26,689 nucleotides of DNA from Bacteroidales bacterium (GTDB lineage: Bacteria > Bacteroidota > Bacteroidia > Bacteroidales > UBA932). Where the stretch lies: assembly GCA_016293535.1 (NCBI GenBank), contig JAEDEB010000029.1:1-26689 (forward strand), read 5' to 3'. Shown here piece by piece: positions 15,388 through 24,012 of this stretch. Each line of letters starts with the position of its first letter. Position 1 is the first letter of the stretch. Position numbers and translations under genes: made by a program. The notes beneath the pieces were generated by a model. The model was not told where the DNA came from, searched no databases, and saw only the letters and a program-made list of their open reading frames with translations.

Positions 15388-18300
15388 CTACTCCATTGAA
15401 ATGGTTGCGGTTCCCGTGCAATCTGAAATATTCGCATTCTCAGAGTCATACCTTCCGACGAAGTGACCCGCATTGTGCGAATCAAGATCCGAATAATTCT
15501 TATAGTTGTGGGTATTGTCAACTTTCACGCACACATTCTCACCTATTGTGCATTTGGTAACGTTAACAGCTCCGATAGCGCAGCCGACAATGGCCCCGAG
15601 GTCTCTGTAGGCCTTGACAGTGATGTTGGACACAGAGCATCCCTTGACAAAGTCATCTGCAGTGATATATCCGACGATACCGCCAGCCTTGTCGCCATTG
15701 TCATATTTTTCACCTATGAGTTCTGCAGTGGAGGTGATTGTGCCACCGTTTACGGTACAGTTCTCAACGCTTGCTCCCGTATTGGCAGAGATATAAGCTA
15801 CAACTCCACCTGCGTAGTGTGTGCTGCTGATATTGACATTGGTCAGGTTAACGCTCTTCACGGTTCCGGTAATCGAACCGAACAGACCGGCGGCAGCATA
15901 ATTGGCCTCGGTGCTGGATGCGGTAAGATTGGAAATTGTCTTGCCCTGGCCATCAAAGGTTCCCGCAAATGTCTTGGAAGGATATCCGCTAACATTGCCA
16001 ATAGGCTTAAAGTCAACTCCCGCCATATCGATGTCAGAAGCGAGAAGAACTTTCTTTCCGGCGAAGGTAGTGCCAGCAGCGACCTGCTCGGAAAGCCACT
16101 GGAGACCGGCTGCAGCAGTAATCTGATAATCAGCATCTACGAGATTAACGCCATCGGCGAGCACAAGCGTATTGTTCGCAAGAACAGGTGTAAGGTTGTC
16201 GGTCTCATAGATGTAGAGACCCTGGTCGCCAGCCTTGACATTCTCGAAGTATGAGTTCTTGATGGTTACGCTTTCGAACATCGTTGTATTGCCATAAGTA
16301 ACAGCATCAATCACTACACCTGGTTTCTTCTCGATGTTCTTGAAAGTACAGCCGTCAATCTCGACAGTGTAGAGAGGATTAGGCGCGGTTCCATATTTCT
16401 GGGCAATCTTGATGCCTCTGTAGATATTTGCAAACTCGCAGTTCTTCACAACTGCAGGTCCTGCAATCCAAAGAGCATATTCCTGGTCAGCATTGTCCGC
16501 AAGAGTTGCCTTCCCGATGAAGGCGCAATCGTTGAACTCAACCATTGCAGCATCGGCCATAACCGTGTTCTCAAACGTGCAGCCGATGAACTTGAAAGAA
16601 CCTGCACCCTGGAACTCAAGGTAGGTGAATTCAAAGGCTTTCTCGCCGTTCTCATATCCATAAGCGGTTTTATCAACGACAATAGCATCTTCAACAACAA
16701 CCTCGGCTTTGCATCTGATGCCACCCTCTCCTGCAGCTACAATCTTTTTGCCATTTGCCTTGATGGTAACAGTTTGTCCAGCATTTCCGAAAAGAGTATT
16801 GCTTCCGTTGCCCGCATTTCCCGTCTCCCATGTCCAGTCCTCGGCAAGGGTCATTACAGCCGCTTCAGTACCAAGTGCATTGACTGCAGCAACTGCATCG
16901 GCAACAGTGTCATATTTCACAGCATTCACTACAGCCGCACAGCCCGTAAGAGGCTGCACTTCATAAACGTCAGGGTTGGTGCCTACCTTTACGCAAGCGT
17001 AGCCATCAGCCACAAAAGATCCGCCAAGGTGGTCATCACCGTTGGCAGGATTGAAGTTTTCGAACTTGCCACCAGTCACCTGGATGGTTCCAGGGGTGGA
17101 ATTGTTCTGATTGAGCACATAATAGAAGTCCCTCCAAGCAGCATCGGTCCTGAAATATCCGCCGTTTATAACTACGTTACCACCTGATGTTTCAATGCAG
17201 GAGTTTCCAGCATTCGATGCATCAGGACCTACGGTATAGGTACCGCCATTGATTGTGACAGTACCACCGTTCGTAACAAATACGGCAACATTGTTACCGC
17301 CTTTGCCACCGTTGACTGTACCTTCGCCTTTGATGGCAAGAGTGCCGCCGTTTACATTTATTGCCTGTAAGTTGGCTCCGTTTGCAGTGATGGATTTCCC
17401 ATTGAGGTCAAGCACTGCGTTGACGCCCGATGCTACATTTATGGCCGCGTCAACCACAACATCATCAAGAAGATATACAGTCTCTCCGTTTGTTGCTGCG
17501 GCAACCGCCTCCTTCAATGTGCTAAAAATCTTGTTGCCAACAGAAGCCACAGGGACATAGTCAGGCTCATCATATTTCTTATCGACGATGACGTTGAAGG
17601 TACCCTGGGAGGTAAGGAGAGCACCGATGATGTTGGTGCGGTAGTTGCCCCGAACAGGCGCGTTAGGGATCTCGAGAGGAAGATTGCCCTTGCCGTTGGC
17701 GAAGGTAAGGGTTGCAGTGACGTCAACGAGGGACTTCTCCTTGCCTACGAGTACATAGTTCATCGCAAGCCACTGATAGTCGATTTCGTCGATTGCAGCG
17801 TCACCGCTCTTCACCTTGAGAGTCTCGGTAGGGATGGCCTCAACCGTATAGCTTACATCCACACTGCCGCTGACCGCACCGGTAAGAAGGTTCAGAGTGT
17901 TGCCCACGCCGGAAACGGTCATTGCGGATTTCTCCACCACTATGCCCGCTGCGGCAGCAGCTGTTGCGTCAGAGGTACCGACGTTGATCTGAGCGAAAGG
18001 TCTCTTGAGGACGATAGTCTCGGTGAAAGGACCGGTAACGGTGTAGTCTGCCTTGCAGGCATAGAACGCGTCACGGGTCTCGTCGTTGGCCTTGCCTTCG
18101 TAGTTGACAGTTACAGCAGAGAGGTCGGCCGTATTGTAGTGACCCGTACCCTTCTTCTGAGCCCAGAAGGCGAAGGTATAGGTCTGGCCCTTTACGAGCT
18201 GGACGGTAACAGTAGCTTTGCCGGCTGTTACAGCAACGTCATTCTGGCGGAGTTCAGCGATCTCTGCGCCGCCGCTGTACACGCCGAACACAAGCTGGTC

Positions 18301-18465
18301 CACGGTCTGTCCATCGGAGATGGCCTTGGTGAAATTGCCCGGAAGGGCGACGCTGAAGGTAGCGCTTACCTCAGGTCCATCAGAAGCAGGAATGACCTCC
18401 TTCTGGCAGGATGCCGCTGTCACTGCCATTGCAGCTGCGGCAAGGATGTAGAAAAACTTTTTCAT
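15388..18465 (-). CDS. DUF6562 / right-handed beta-helix / GLUG-repeat surface lipoprotein
   Basis: A 1025-residue lipoprotein (MKKFFYILAAAAMAVTAASC, Cys20), with QKE after the cysteine, compatible with surface export in Bacteroidota. Residues of about 25-300 resemble DUF6562, a fimbrillin-like beta-sandwich ('YTFAFWAQK', 'VPTETLKV'-type strands, and 'NAPVRGNYRTNIIGALLTS' near the domain end). A first parallel beta-helix follows (about 310-510, 'VLDLNGKSITANGANLQAIN', 'GGTVTINGGTYTV'). A second helix segment covers about 510-780 with repeated 'xxxGCTFEN' and 'FNDCAFIG' turns. From about 780 onward there are GLUG-like repeats ('FAGTFDGQGKTISNLTASS', 'AAGLFGSITGTVKSV', 'KAGGIVGYIT'). No catalytic residues stand out, so an adhesin or pilus-tip-like role is more likely than an enzyme. 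It is the last gene of the DUF3575 operon. Confidence 0.78.
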   Translation of the reverse strand: MKKFFYILAAAAMAVTAASCQKEVIPASDGPEVSATFSVALPGNFTKAISDGQTVDQLVFGVYSGGAEIAELRQNDVAVTAGKATVTVQLVKGQTYTFAFWAQKKGTGHYNTADLSAVTVNYEGKANDETRDAFYACKADYTVTGPFTETIVLKRPFAQINVGTSDATAAAAAGIVVEKSAMTVSGVGNTLNLLTGAVSGSVDVSYTVEAIPTETLKVKSGDAAIDEIDYQWLAMNYVLVGKEKSLVDVTATLTFANGKGNLPLEIPNAPVRGNYRTNIIGALLTSQGTFNVIVDKKYDEPDYVPVASVGNKIFSTLKEAVAAATNGETVYLLDDVVVDAAINVASGVNAVLDLNGKSITANGANLQAINVNGGTLAIKGEGTVNGGKGGNNVAVFVTNGGTVTINGGTYTVGPDASNAGNSCIETSGGNVVINGGYFRTDAAWRDFYYVLNQNNSTPGTIQVTGGKFENFNPANGDDHLGGSFVADGYACVKVGTNPDVYEVQPLTGCAAVVNAVKYDTVADAVAAVNALGTEAAVMTLAEDWTWETGNAGNGSNTLFGNAGQTVTIKANGKKIVAAGEGGIRCKAEVVVEDAIVVDKTAYGYENGEKAFEFTYLEFQGAGSFKFIGCTFENTVMADAAMVEFNDCAFIGKATLADNADQEYALWIAGPAVVKNCEFANIYRGIKIAQKYGTAPNPLYTVEIDGCTFKNIEKKPGVVIDAVTYGNTTMFESVTIKNSYFENVKAGDQGLYIYETDNLTPVLANNTLVLADGVNLVDADYQITAAAGLQWLSEQVAAGTTFAGKKVLLASDIDMAGVDFKPIGNVSGYPSKTFAGTFDGQGKTISNLTASSTEANYAAAGLFGSITGTVKSVNLTNVNISSTHYAGGVVAYISANTGASVENCTVNGGTITSTAELIGEKYDNGDKAGGIVGYITADDFVKGCSVSNITVKAYRDLGAIVGCAIGAVNVTKCTIGENVCVKVDNTHNYKNYSDLDSHNAGHFVGRYDSENANISDCTGTATISME

Positions 18466-18496
18466 AAAATGAACTAAAAATGTAATTGATAATTGT

Positions 18497-19684
18497 TTAC
18501 AGCATTATTATTATGTCGTCACCGTCGTATGAAGGGTCTATGACTACTCCGCCGTTCGCGTATTCGGTAAGGAAATGCCCGTATATCGTCGTCAGGCGAC
18601 TCCTCTTGAGCGGAACTGTGATATTGTCCGTCACGGAAATCAATTGCCCTTCAGGAGTGTAGAGCGCAAGTTTCACCACTACAGCGGCTTCCTTGCCGTT
18701 TACCATCACGTAGTCGAAGGCCATCAGGGATTCAGCTTCGCTGATTCTTCTCGGGACCGTCTCGAAACTTGCTCCGCTTCTGGAGTCGAAAGGCTTTGAC
18801 GTGAAGACGTTAAACTTGTCAGGCATATAGCCCGTATAATAGATGACAACCTTGAAATCTTCGAGATTCACAGCTTTTGTATTCTCTCCGGATTTCACTG
18901 GAGCCTCGCCTGCTCCTTCAGCGGCAGCGGATTCGGCAGCTTCTGCAGCAGCGGCTTCGGCGGCTTCGACTACACGCAGGGCGAGTTCCTCAAGGTCGTC
19001 GGAAATGAACTGATACCTTGCCAGAGGCCTTCCCATGCTAACTTCCGCCCTTTCCAGTTCCTGGGTGAGACTGAGTCTCCGGACCTCGGCTGAAACCGAA
19101 CCGCAGTAGGCGTCACGCGCCTCGGAACCGCCCACGTAATCGCCGAGATAGCCTATGGACTTGAAATCGTCGGCACTGTAGTAGAGTCTGTCATCGGGTC
19201 CGTAGCAGTCCGCCCATACGTGGAAGACATAATTTCCCTCAGGGATTGCCAGTTCGATGGACGTATCCTCAGCCACTTCATCCAATATGAAGTTCTCCTC
19301 ATAGAGCGGCGTCCCGGAGCAGTCTGACGAAACGTCCCAGGCCTTCACAAGTACACGCATCTTCAGGTATGAAGGATAATCAGGTCTGTCTATGGACTCT
19401 ATTTCCGGGAAAGCGTCTCCAGCCTTGGAGTCGGTTTCAGAGTCGCCTGATTTGGCATCCGCGGCGGAATCCCCGGCCTTGCGTATCACTGTGCAGCGGC
19501 CGGTGGCGACGTTGTACGACATGGAAGTGTACGGCGGAAGCGCCGTGTCGAAATCGAGATCGAGGACAAAGCGCGCAGGCAAAGACTCAGGCCATTCGTG
19601 GACTGCGCACGACTGGGTCGATGCACCGGCAATCAAAATGACCAATGCACATACGAAGGTCGATATGATGCGACGCATACTCAT
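18497..19684 (-). CDS. DUF6562-like lipoprotein
   Basis: 395 residues with a signal ending in a lipobox-like ASTQSC (Cys26). The segment 'YLKMRVLVKAWDVSS', then 'AIPEGNYVFHVWADC' and the closing 'GGVVIDPSYDGDDIIIML' match the DUF6562 pattern as I know it, a fimbrillin-like fold in Bacteroidales surface loci. Two low-complexity insertions interrupt it: residues 69-90 (repeated KAGDS/KSGDS) and residues 237-260 (almost only Ala and Glu). The start codon overlaps the stop of the DUF3575 gene by four bases (ATGA), so it is translationally coupled. The next gene begins 31 bases after its stop. It probably acts as an anchoring or minor subunit alongside the 1025-residue protein. Confidence 0.68.
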   Translation of the reverse strand: MSMRRIISTFVCALVILIAGASTQSCAVHEWPESLPARFVLDLDFDTALPPYTSMSYNVATGRCTVIRKAGDSAADAKSGDSETDSKAGDAFPEIESIDRPDYPSYLKMRVLVKAWDVSSDCSGTPLYEENFILDEVAEDTSIELAIPEGNYVFHVWADCYGPDDRLYYSADDFKSIGYLGDYVGGSEARDAYCGSVSAEVRRLSLTQELERAEVSMGRPLARYQFISDDLEELALRVVEAAEAAAAEAAESAAAEGAGEAPVKSGENTKAVNLEDFKVVIYYTGYMPDKFNVFTSKPFDSRSGASFETVPRRISEAESLMAFDYVMVNGKEAAVVVKLALYTPEGQLISVTDNITVPLKRSRLTTIYGHFLTEYANGGVVIDPSYDGDDIIIML

Positions 19685-20958
19685 CTGGACCTCCTGTCTC
19701 TGCGGTTCGGACGGAAGGTGATGCTGATTCCGGCCCCGTCGACTCCGAAAAACGTCTTTTTGATTGCGGTCTCGCTGTACGGACCGTTCTCCTCATTGTA
19801 GAACTTGTCCGAACAGGTGGAATACACTCCCCCGCCAAGACTGAATTCGAGTCCCCAGTCTCCGTATGGAGCTTCCTTTAGCAGAAGCCTGTATCCTAAA
19901 TCGAGACCTCCGCCATAGGCCGGACGCCTGCCCCCGTGATCCTGGATGCGCCATTTGCCGCCGTATGCGACATTGTACCAACCGACTCCGAGATGGAGCC
20001 CGAGCCAGAACCTGTCCGGGCCCTTGAAATAGTACCTCACGCCCGGCTGGACGGTAACTGTCCTGAACTTGAGCGTGTTCTTGAAATAGTCGACTCCCGA
20101 ATAATAGAAAGGTATATGGAAAGCGACTCCGCAAGGCAACTGGTACTCGACGGCCGCATTCGCCAGAGCCATCGCTATGCCTATCGCATTGGTTTTCACG
20201 GTCCATCCCGTCTTCACACCCGCGGGTTCTTCCGCCGGTTCGACAAGCGAGGTGTCGGGCGCCGCAGGTTCCACGACAGGTTCAGCCAGCGGCAGCTCCG
20301 CGCGCAGGCTGTCATCCGGTTCCAGCACAATTTCCTGAATGTCCACCGTATCCGGTTCCTCTTCTATGACAGTTCCCGAAATCTCGGGGATGAAGCTGAT
20401 TATGACCTCGTGGCGGCGCATTTTCGGGAAAATGCTGTTGTAGATATACTTGTAGGCTCCATCCCCGACGGCGCTCCTGAATGCTGCGAGGTCCAGGCCA
20501 TCGGATGAAGAAAGGAAATCGAGCGCAGCGTCCCTTCCGCTGAAGGAGGATGAGGATATCAGTTCCGACAGAATGGAATAGTCGGCCGGGAGATTTATGG
20601 CCTTGACTATGCTGTCCGGGAAGTTGAGCTTCGGGGAGAGTATGGACGTAAGGGTAGAGGAACGGCCGGCTGCAAGCCTTTCATTGATCTCGGCGGATCC
20701 CTCAGGGGAAGTATATGAGCAGTGCGTCACGCTGATGATCTTCAGCCCGGTCGACTCGGAAACGGAACGGACTCGTCCCACGAACCTGTCCATTCTCTCG
20801 CCGTTGTTCCTGTACGCGGGGTCGAAATTCATCTTCCCCTGTCTGAAGTACACCGTGAGCGTATCCGTGAGAGTCTGGGCACTTGAAACCACTGTTGGCG
20901 ATATAGTAAGTAATATCGTCAGAAACAGTGTCTTGACTATGTGGTTACACACTTTCAT
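19681..20958 (-). CDS. DUF3575 outer-membrane protein
   Basis: 425 residues with a signal peptide (MKVCNHIVKTLFLTILLTIS...SSAQ). Residues of about 30-105 look OmpA-like ('LTVYFRQGKMNFDPAYRNNG' and 'SAEINERLAAGRSSTL'). A Pro/Glu-rich linker of about 200-250 follows, and then the DUF3575 beta-barrel ('VKTNAIGIAMALANAAVEYQ' through 'GISITFRPNRRDRRSR') with repeated aromatic strands. In Bacteroidales, DUF3575 proteins often head fimbrial (FimA/Mfa1-type) gene clusters. Here the gene heads an operon with two DUF6562 lipoproteins, consistent with an outer-membrane assembly or anchoring role. A strong -7 box lies only 18 bases before the ATG, so the 5' leader is very short. A C9 tract sits in the promoter. 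Confidence 0.8.
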   Translation of the reverse strand: MKVCNHIVKTLFLTILLTISPTVVSSAQTLTDTLTVYFRQGKMNFDPAYRNNGERMDRFVGRVRSVSESTGLKIISVTHCSYTSPEGSAEINERLAAGRSSTLTSILSPKLNFPDSIVKAINLPADYSILSELISSSSFSGRDAALDFLSSSDGLDLAAFRSAVGDGAYKYIYNSIFPKMRRHEVIISFIPEISGTVIEEEPDTVDIQEIVLEPDDSLRAELPLAEPVVEPAAPDTSLVEPAEEPAGVKTGWTVKTNAIGIAMALANAAVEYQLPCGVAFHIPFYYSGVDYFKNTLKFRTVTVQPGVRYYFKGPDRFWLGLHLGVGWYNVAYGGKWRIQDHGGRRPAYGGGLDLGYRLLLKEAPYGDWGLEFSLGGGVYSTCSDKFYNEENGPYSETAIKKTFFGVDGAGISITFRPNRRDRRSR

Positions 20959-20976
20959 CCCGGAAACGGATGTCTA

Positions 20977-21009
20977 CAAATATAAGCATAGGGGGGGGGT
21001 AAAAATCAA
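20977..21009 (-). promoter_or_regulatory. Promoter of the DUF3575 operon with a C9 tract in the spacer
   Basis: On the minus strand a perfect -7 box TATATTTG (20984-20977) is preceded by TATGCT, nine C residues (20999-20991), A, T5, A, and a TTG (21009-21007) that serves as -33 box. The TTG-to-TATATTTG spacer is 22 bases, slightly longer than the roughly 19-21 usual for Bacteroides promoters. The homopolymer lies wholly inside the spacer. Confidence 0.72.
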
Positions 21010-21031
21010 GTATTTTTTCATCAATTTACAA

Positions 21032-21069
21032 AAGCCGCACGCAGTCTTCTAAGAATCTGCGTGCGGCTT
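21032..21069 (-). terminator. Hairpin terminator of the M16 protease gene
   Basis: A 13-base perfect stem (aagccgcacgcag at 21032-21044, ctgcgtgcggctt at 21057-21069) with a 12-base loop that can itself fold (ttcttagaa). On the minus strand it runs into TTTTG. It separates the M16 gene from the DUF3575 promoter, so the two are independent units. Confidence 0.85.
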
Positions 21070-21102
21070 GTATGAGCTGCGTCCTGCAGCAGCGGGGTGT
21101 CG

Positions 21103-23898
21103 CTACTGAGCGAGAGGAGCCATCTCGATGTCCACAAGGTTACCCTGCTCGAGCATGCTTGCGGCGAAGGCTGCTATCTTCTCCTTGGTGAGGGCTTCGA
21201 TTGCGGCCTCACGCTCGGCATCGCCATTGACGCCAAACTGGTAGTAGTCATTCAGGACATTCATCCAGTAGCTGTTGGAAATCCTGTTCTGAGGCATCTT
21301 GGTCTTGAAGTACTCGACGGTACGGTTGAAGTAATCGTCCGAAGGACCGTTCTGGGCAAGATCCCTGACGCCTTTCCTGGCAAGTTCCTCGAGGGCCGCA
21401 GCCTGGTCAACGTTGGTGTCGAAGTATACCTGGAACATAGCCGTCTCGACAGGCCTCTTCTGGAACTGTCCATAAACCGAAGCTCCGTAGGTTCCGCCTT
21501 CCTCCTCGCGGAGAAGGTCCGTGTAGAGCATGTTGAGTACATAGGTCGTCGCGGAAAGGAGCAGTTCGTTCTCCACGGTTGCAGGGAGGTCAGCAGTATA
21601 GACCTGGAGCACGGTCACCTTCGGAGTGGTCATCTGAACCTTGAAATGATCCTCATAGTAACCCTTGCGGAAACGTGTGCCGTCATCCTTGTAAGCAGCA
21701 GCCTTCCTGCTCTTCGGAAGGGCTCCGAGGTACTTCTCGGCAAGAGGTTTGAACTCTGCAGGGTCGACATTGCCGACAACGTAGACAGTCGCGCCGGAGA
21801 TATTGTCGAACAGCCTCCTGTAGGCCTTTTCGAGGTTCTCGAGGCTCGCCTTGTCTATAACCTCGGCTGAGGTGGTGAACCTCCTGCTGCTGCCCGGATA
21901 GAGATCTCCAGGAAGCCTCTTCTGGAGCTGGAAGCGAGGGTCGGCCTCAAGATTCGGAAGAACGGCGCGTATCTGGTCTATACCTATCTGGAACTCGTCA
22001 GGGTCGAAGCGCGGAGTCATGAAGGTCATATAGAGGAGCTGAAGGGCTGTCTCCACATCCTTGGGTGCTGCAGAGGCCTCGATTCCGTGGGAAGTAAGAC
22101 CTATCCAAGGGTTGCAGGAAACCTTCTTGCCTGCAAGCACCTTCGAAAGCTCGCTGCTGGAGAAGTTGCCTATACCGGTATTTCTGAGGTAAAGGGCCCA
22201 GACGTTATCGTCGAAAGAATAAAGTTCCTCGTCGGTTACAAGGGATTCGCCACCGAGCATATCGAGCTTGATGCTTACCTCATCCTTCTTGTACTCAGTA
22301 GGAAGAACAACCACCCTGAGACCGTTCTTGAGTGTCCATTCAGTAGCACCGGCAATGGTAGGGGCCGACTTTCTGACCTTCGAGCCCTTTATTGCGGACG
22401 CATCGAGAAGCTCGATACCGCTTTCCTCCTCGACAGGAGCTGCGATTTCGGCAGAACGCACGGCGAGTACAGCTTCCCTAAGGACATTCTCATCCGGGTG
22501 CTCGACAAGGCCCGAACCTGCGAGGACTACGACCATGTTCCGGTCAGTGATGTACTGAGGAACCACCTGAGCGACAAGTTCCGGAGTAACCTGGGCGCAT
22601 ACGGCCTTGGCAAGCTCAAGCTCTGTCTGGGGTGTCATGAAAGGAGTGTTGTCGAAGAAGGCGCTGATGAGGCCGGGTATGAATTCCGGGCTCTTGCGGG
22701 TCTCTGCACCCTGGACAGCCTTCTCGAGGTCTGCAAGGAGATTGTCCTTGGCACGCTGGAGCTCTGCTGCAGTCACACCGTATCTCTTGAGCCTCTCAAC
22801 CTCAGTAAGGAGGGCGGTCACAGCCTCAAGGTCCTGGCCGTTCTTGAATGAAGCAAAAGCGAAGAGGGCGTCACAAGTCTCGCAGAACTTGCCGTTTCCG
22901 AGTCCTGCCTGAAGGAAAGGCGCACCCGGCTTCGAAGTGATGTCGTTGAACCTTTCTCCGAGCACTTCATCGAATACGAGGGTGGAGATCAGGTCGAGGA
23001 AATACTTCTGGTCGGTATTGTTGAACTGCTCAGGGAAGGCAGGGCGCTTCCAGAGTATGTTCACGTTGTTGCCTGTCATTTCTGGGTCAGTGACAACGCC
23101 GATAACAGGTTCCTCATTGTCAGGAATCATATAGGCAGGTCTCTGGAGCGGAGCCTCAGGAGCCGGAATATCTGCAAAGAGGGCAGTGAGTTTTGCCTCA
23201 ATCTGATCCACATCGACATCTCCAACCACGATGACTGCCTGATTGTCAGGACGGTACCAGGTATGGTAGAAGTTCACGAGGCTCTCAGGCCTGAAGGTTT
23301 TGAGGTTCTCTTCCGTACCGATGATGGTAGTGGTGGCGTATTTGCTATCGCCGTAGTAATACTTCGCGGAAGCCTCCCTTATTCTCCAACCAGCAGTGTT
23401 GCGTGTCCTCTTTTCCTCGAGTATGACACCGCGCTCAGCATCGATTTCCGCAGGGTCGCAGAGTACGAAATGGGAATAATCGTGCATTACGAGGAGGCAG
23501 GTGTCGATGATACCCTCACGCACGACAGGAACGTTGTTGAGCATATACTGGGTAACCTCGACTCCGGTGGAGGCGTTGATGTTGCCTCCGAAAGAGCATC
23601 CTATGCTCTGGAGATACTCGAGCATGGTCTTGCCCGGGAGGTTCTTCAGTCCGTTGAAGCACATGTGCTCGAGGAAATGTGCGAGGCCGTCCTGGTCAGG
23701 GGTCTCATAAAGGGCTCCGGCATTGGTTGCCAGATAGAAGTCCGCACGCTGGGCAGGCTTGTCGTTATGACGGATATAGTAGGTAAGTCCGTTGTTGAGT
23801 TTGCCCACCCTCACTTCCGGATCGAAGGGAAGCGGGTTCTGGGCGAAGGCGGCTGAAGAAATCAGCGCTGCCGAAAGAAAAGCTGTAATCTTTTTCAT
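21103..23898 (-). CDS. M16 family zinc metalloprotease (pitrilysin/PqqL-like)
   Basis: 931 residues from the ATG at 23898; the frame opens with a TTG 18 bases earlier, but the ATG gives a clean signal peptide (MKKITAFLSAALISSAAFAQ). The inverted zinc motif HxxEH is His74-Phe-Leu-Glu77-His78, and the third ligand is Glu155 in 'DAERGVILEEK', 76 residues on, the normal spacing. A second, inactive M16 half follows (from about residue 510, 'ATEWTLKNGLRVVVLPT', then 'ATVYVVGNVDP'), so the protein forms the two-half clam shell alone. The full length is typical of PqqL-type proteins that process peptides in the periplasm. It is monocistronic, with its own terminator, and divergent from the LysR gene. 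Confidence 0.93.
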   Translation of the reverse strand: MKKITAFLSAALISSAAFAQNPLPFDPEVRVGKLNNGLTYYIRHNDKPAQRADFYLATNAGALYETPDQDGLAHFLEHMCFNGLKNLPGKTMLEYLQSIGCSFGGNINASTGVEVTQYMLNNVPVVREGIIDTCLLVMHDYSHFVLCDPAEIDAERGVILEEKRTRNTAGWRIREASAKYYYGDSKYATTTIIGTEENLKTFRPESLVNFYHTWYRPDNQAVIVVGDVDVDQIEAKLTALFADIPAPEAPLQRPAYMIPDNEEPVIGVVTDPEMTGNNVNILWKRPAFPEQFNNTDQKYFLDLISTLVFDEVLGERFNDITSKPGAPFLQAGLGNGKFCETCDALFAFASFKNGQDLEAVTALLTEVERLKRYGVTAAELQRAKDNLLADLEKAVQGAETRKSPEFIPGLISAFFDNTPFMTPQTELELAKAVCAQVTPELVAQVVPQYITDRNMVVVLAGSGLVEHPDENVLREAVLAVRSAEIAAPVEEESGIELLDASAIKGSKVRKSAPTIAGATEWTLKNGLRVVVLPTEYKKDEVSIKLDMLGGESLVTDEELYSFDDNVWALYLRNTGIGNFSSSELSKVLAGKKVSCNPWIGLTSHGIEASAAPKDVETALQLLYMTFMTPRFDPDEFQIGIDQIRAVLPNLEADPRFQLQKRLPGDLYPGSSRRFTTSAEVIDKASLENLEKAYRRLFDNISGATVYVVGNVDPAEFKPLAEKYLGALPKSRKAAAYKDDGTRFRKGYYEDHFKVQMTTPKVTVLQVYTADLPATVENELLLSATTYVLNMLYTDLLREEEGGTYGASVYGQFQKRPVETAMFQVYFDTNVDQAAALEELARKGVRDLAQNGPSDDYFNRTVEYFKTKMPQNRISNSYWMNVLNDYYQFGVNGDAEREAAIEALTKEKIAAFAASMLEQGNLVDIEMAPLAQ

Positions 23899-23983
23899 TT
23901 TATCTTGAAGTTTCAAAATTTCAAAACACTGTCCATTTGACGCGTCCGAGTCCGGAAAACTACAGAAAAATTCGAAAAATTCA

Positions 23984-23991
23984 TAACTTTG
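23984..23991 (+). promoter_or_regulatory. -7 box of the LysR-type gene
   Basis: A perfect TAACTTTG (TAnnTTTG) lies 21 bases before the ATG at 24013. No convincing -33 TTTG is seen about 20 bases upstream. The TTG at 23989 that would lengthen the protein falls inside this box, which supports the ATG at 24013 as the start. Confidence 0.5.
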
Positions 23992-24012
23992 AGCATCGAT
24001 TCGGCCGAATCC

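Noticed and set aside
15463..16254. 263-residue open frame antisense to the beta-helix protein
   Set aside because: It mirrors the repetitive beta-helix coding sequence and shows no protein features of its own.
21032..21069. Inverted repeat near the DUF3575 promoter as one arm of an invertible promoter
   Set aside because: Both arms are adjacent (12-base loop) and followed by a T-run on the minus strand, which fits a terminator; no second distant copy was seen.
22087..22851. 254-residue open frame antisense to the M16 protease gene
   Set aside because: No family resemblance, and the opposite strand carries conserved M16 sequence throughout; a codon-bias shadow.
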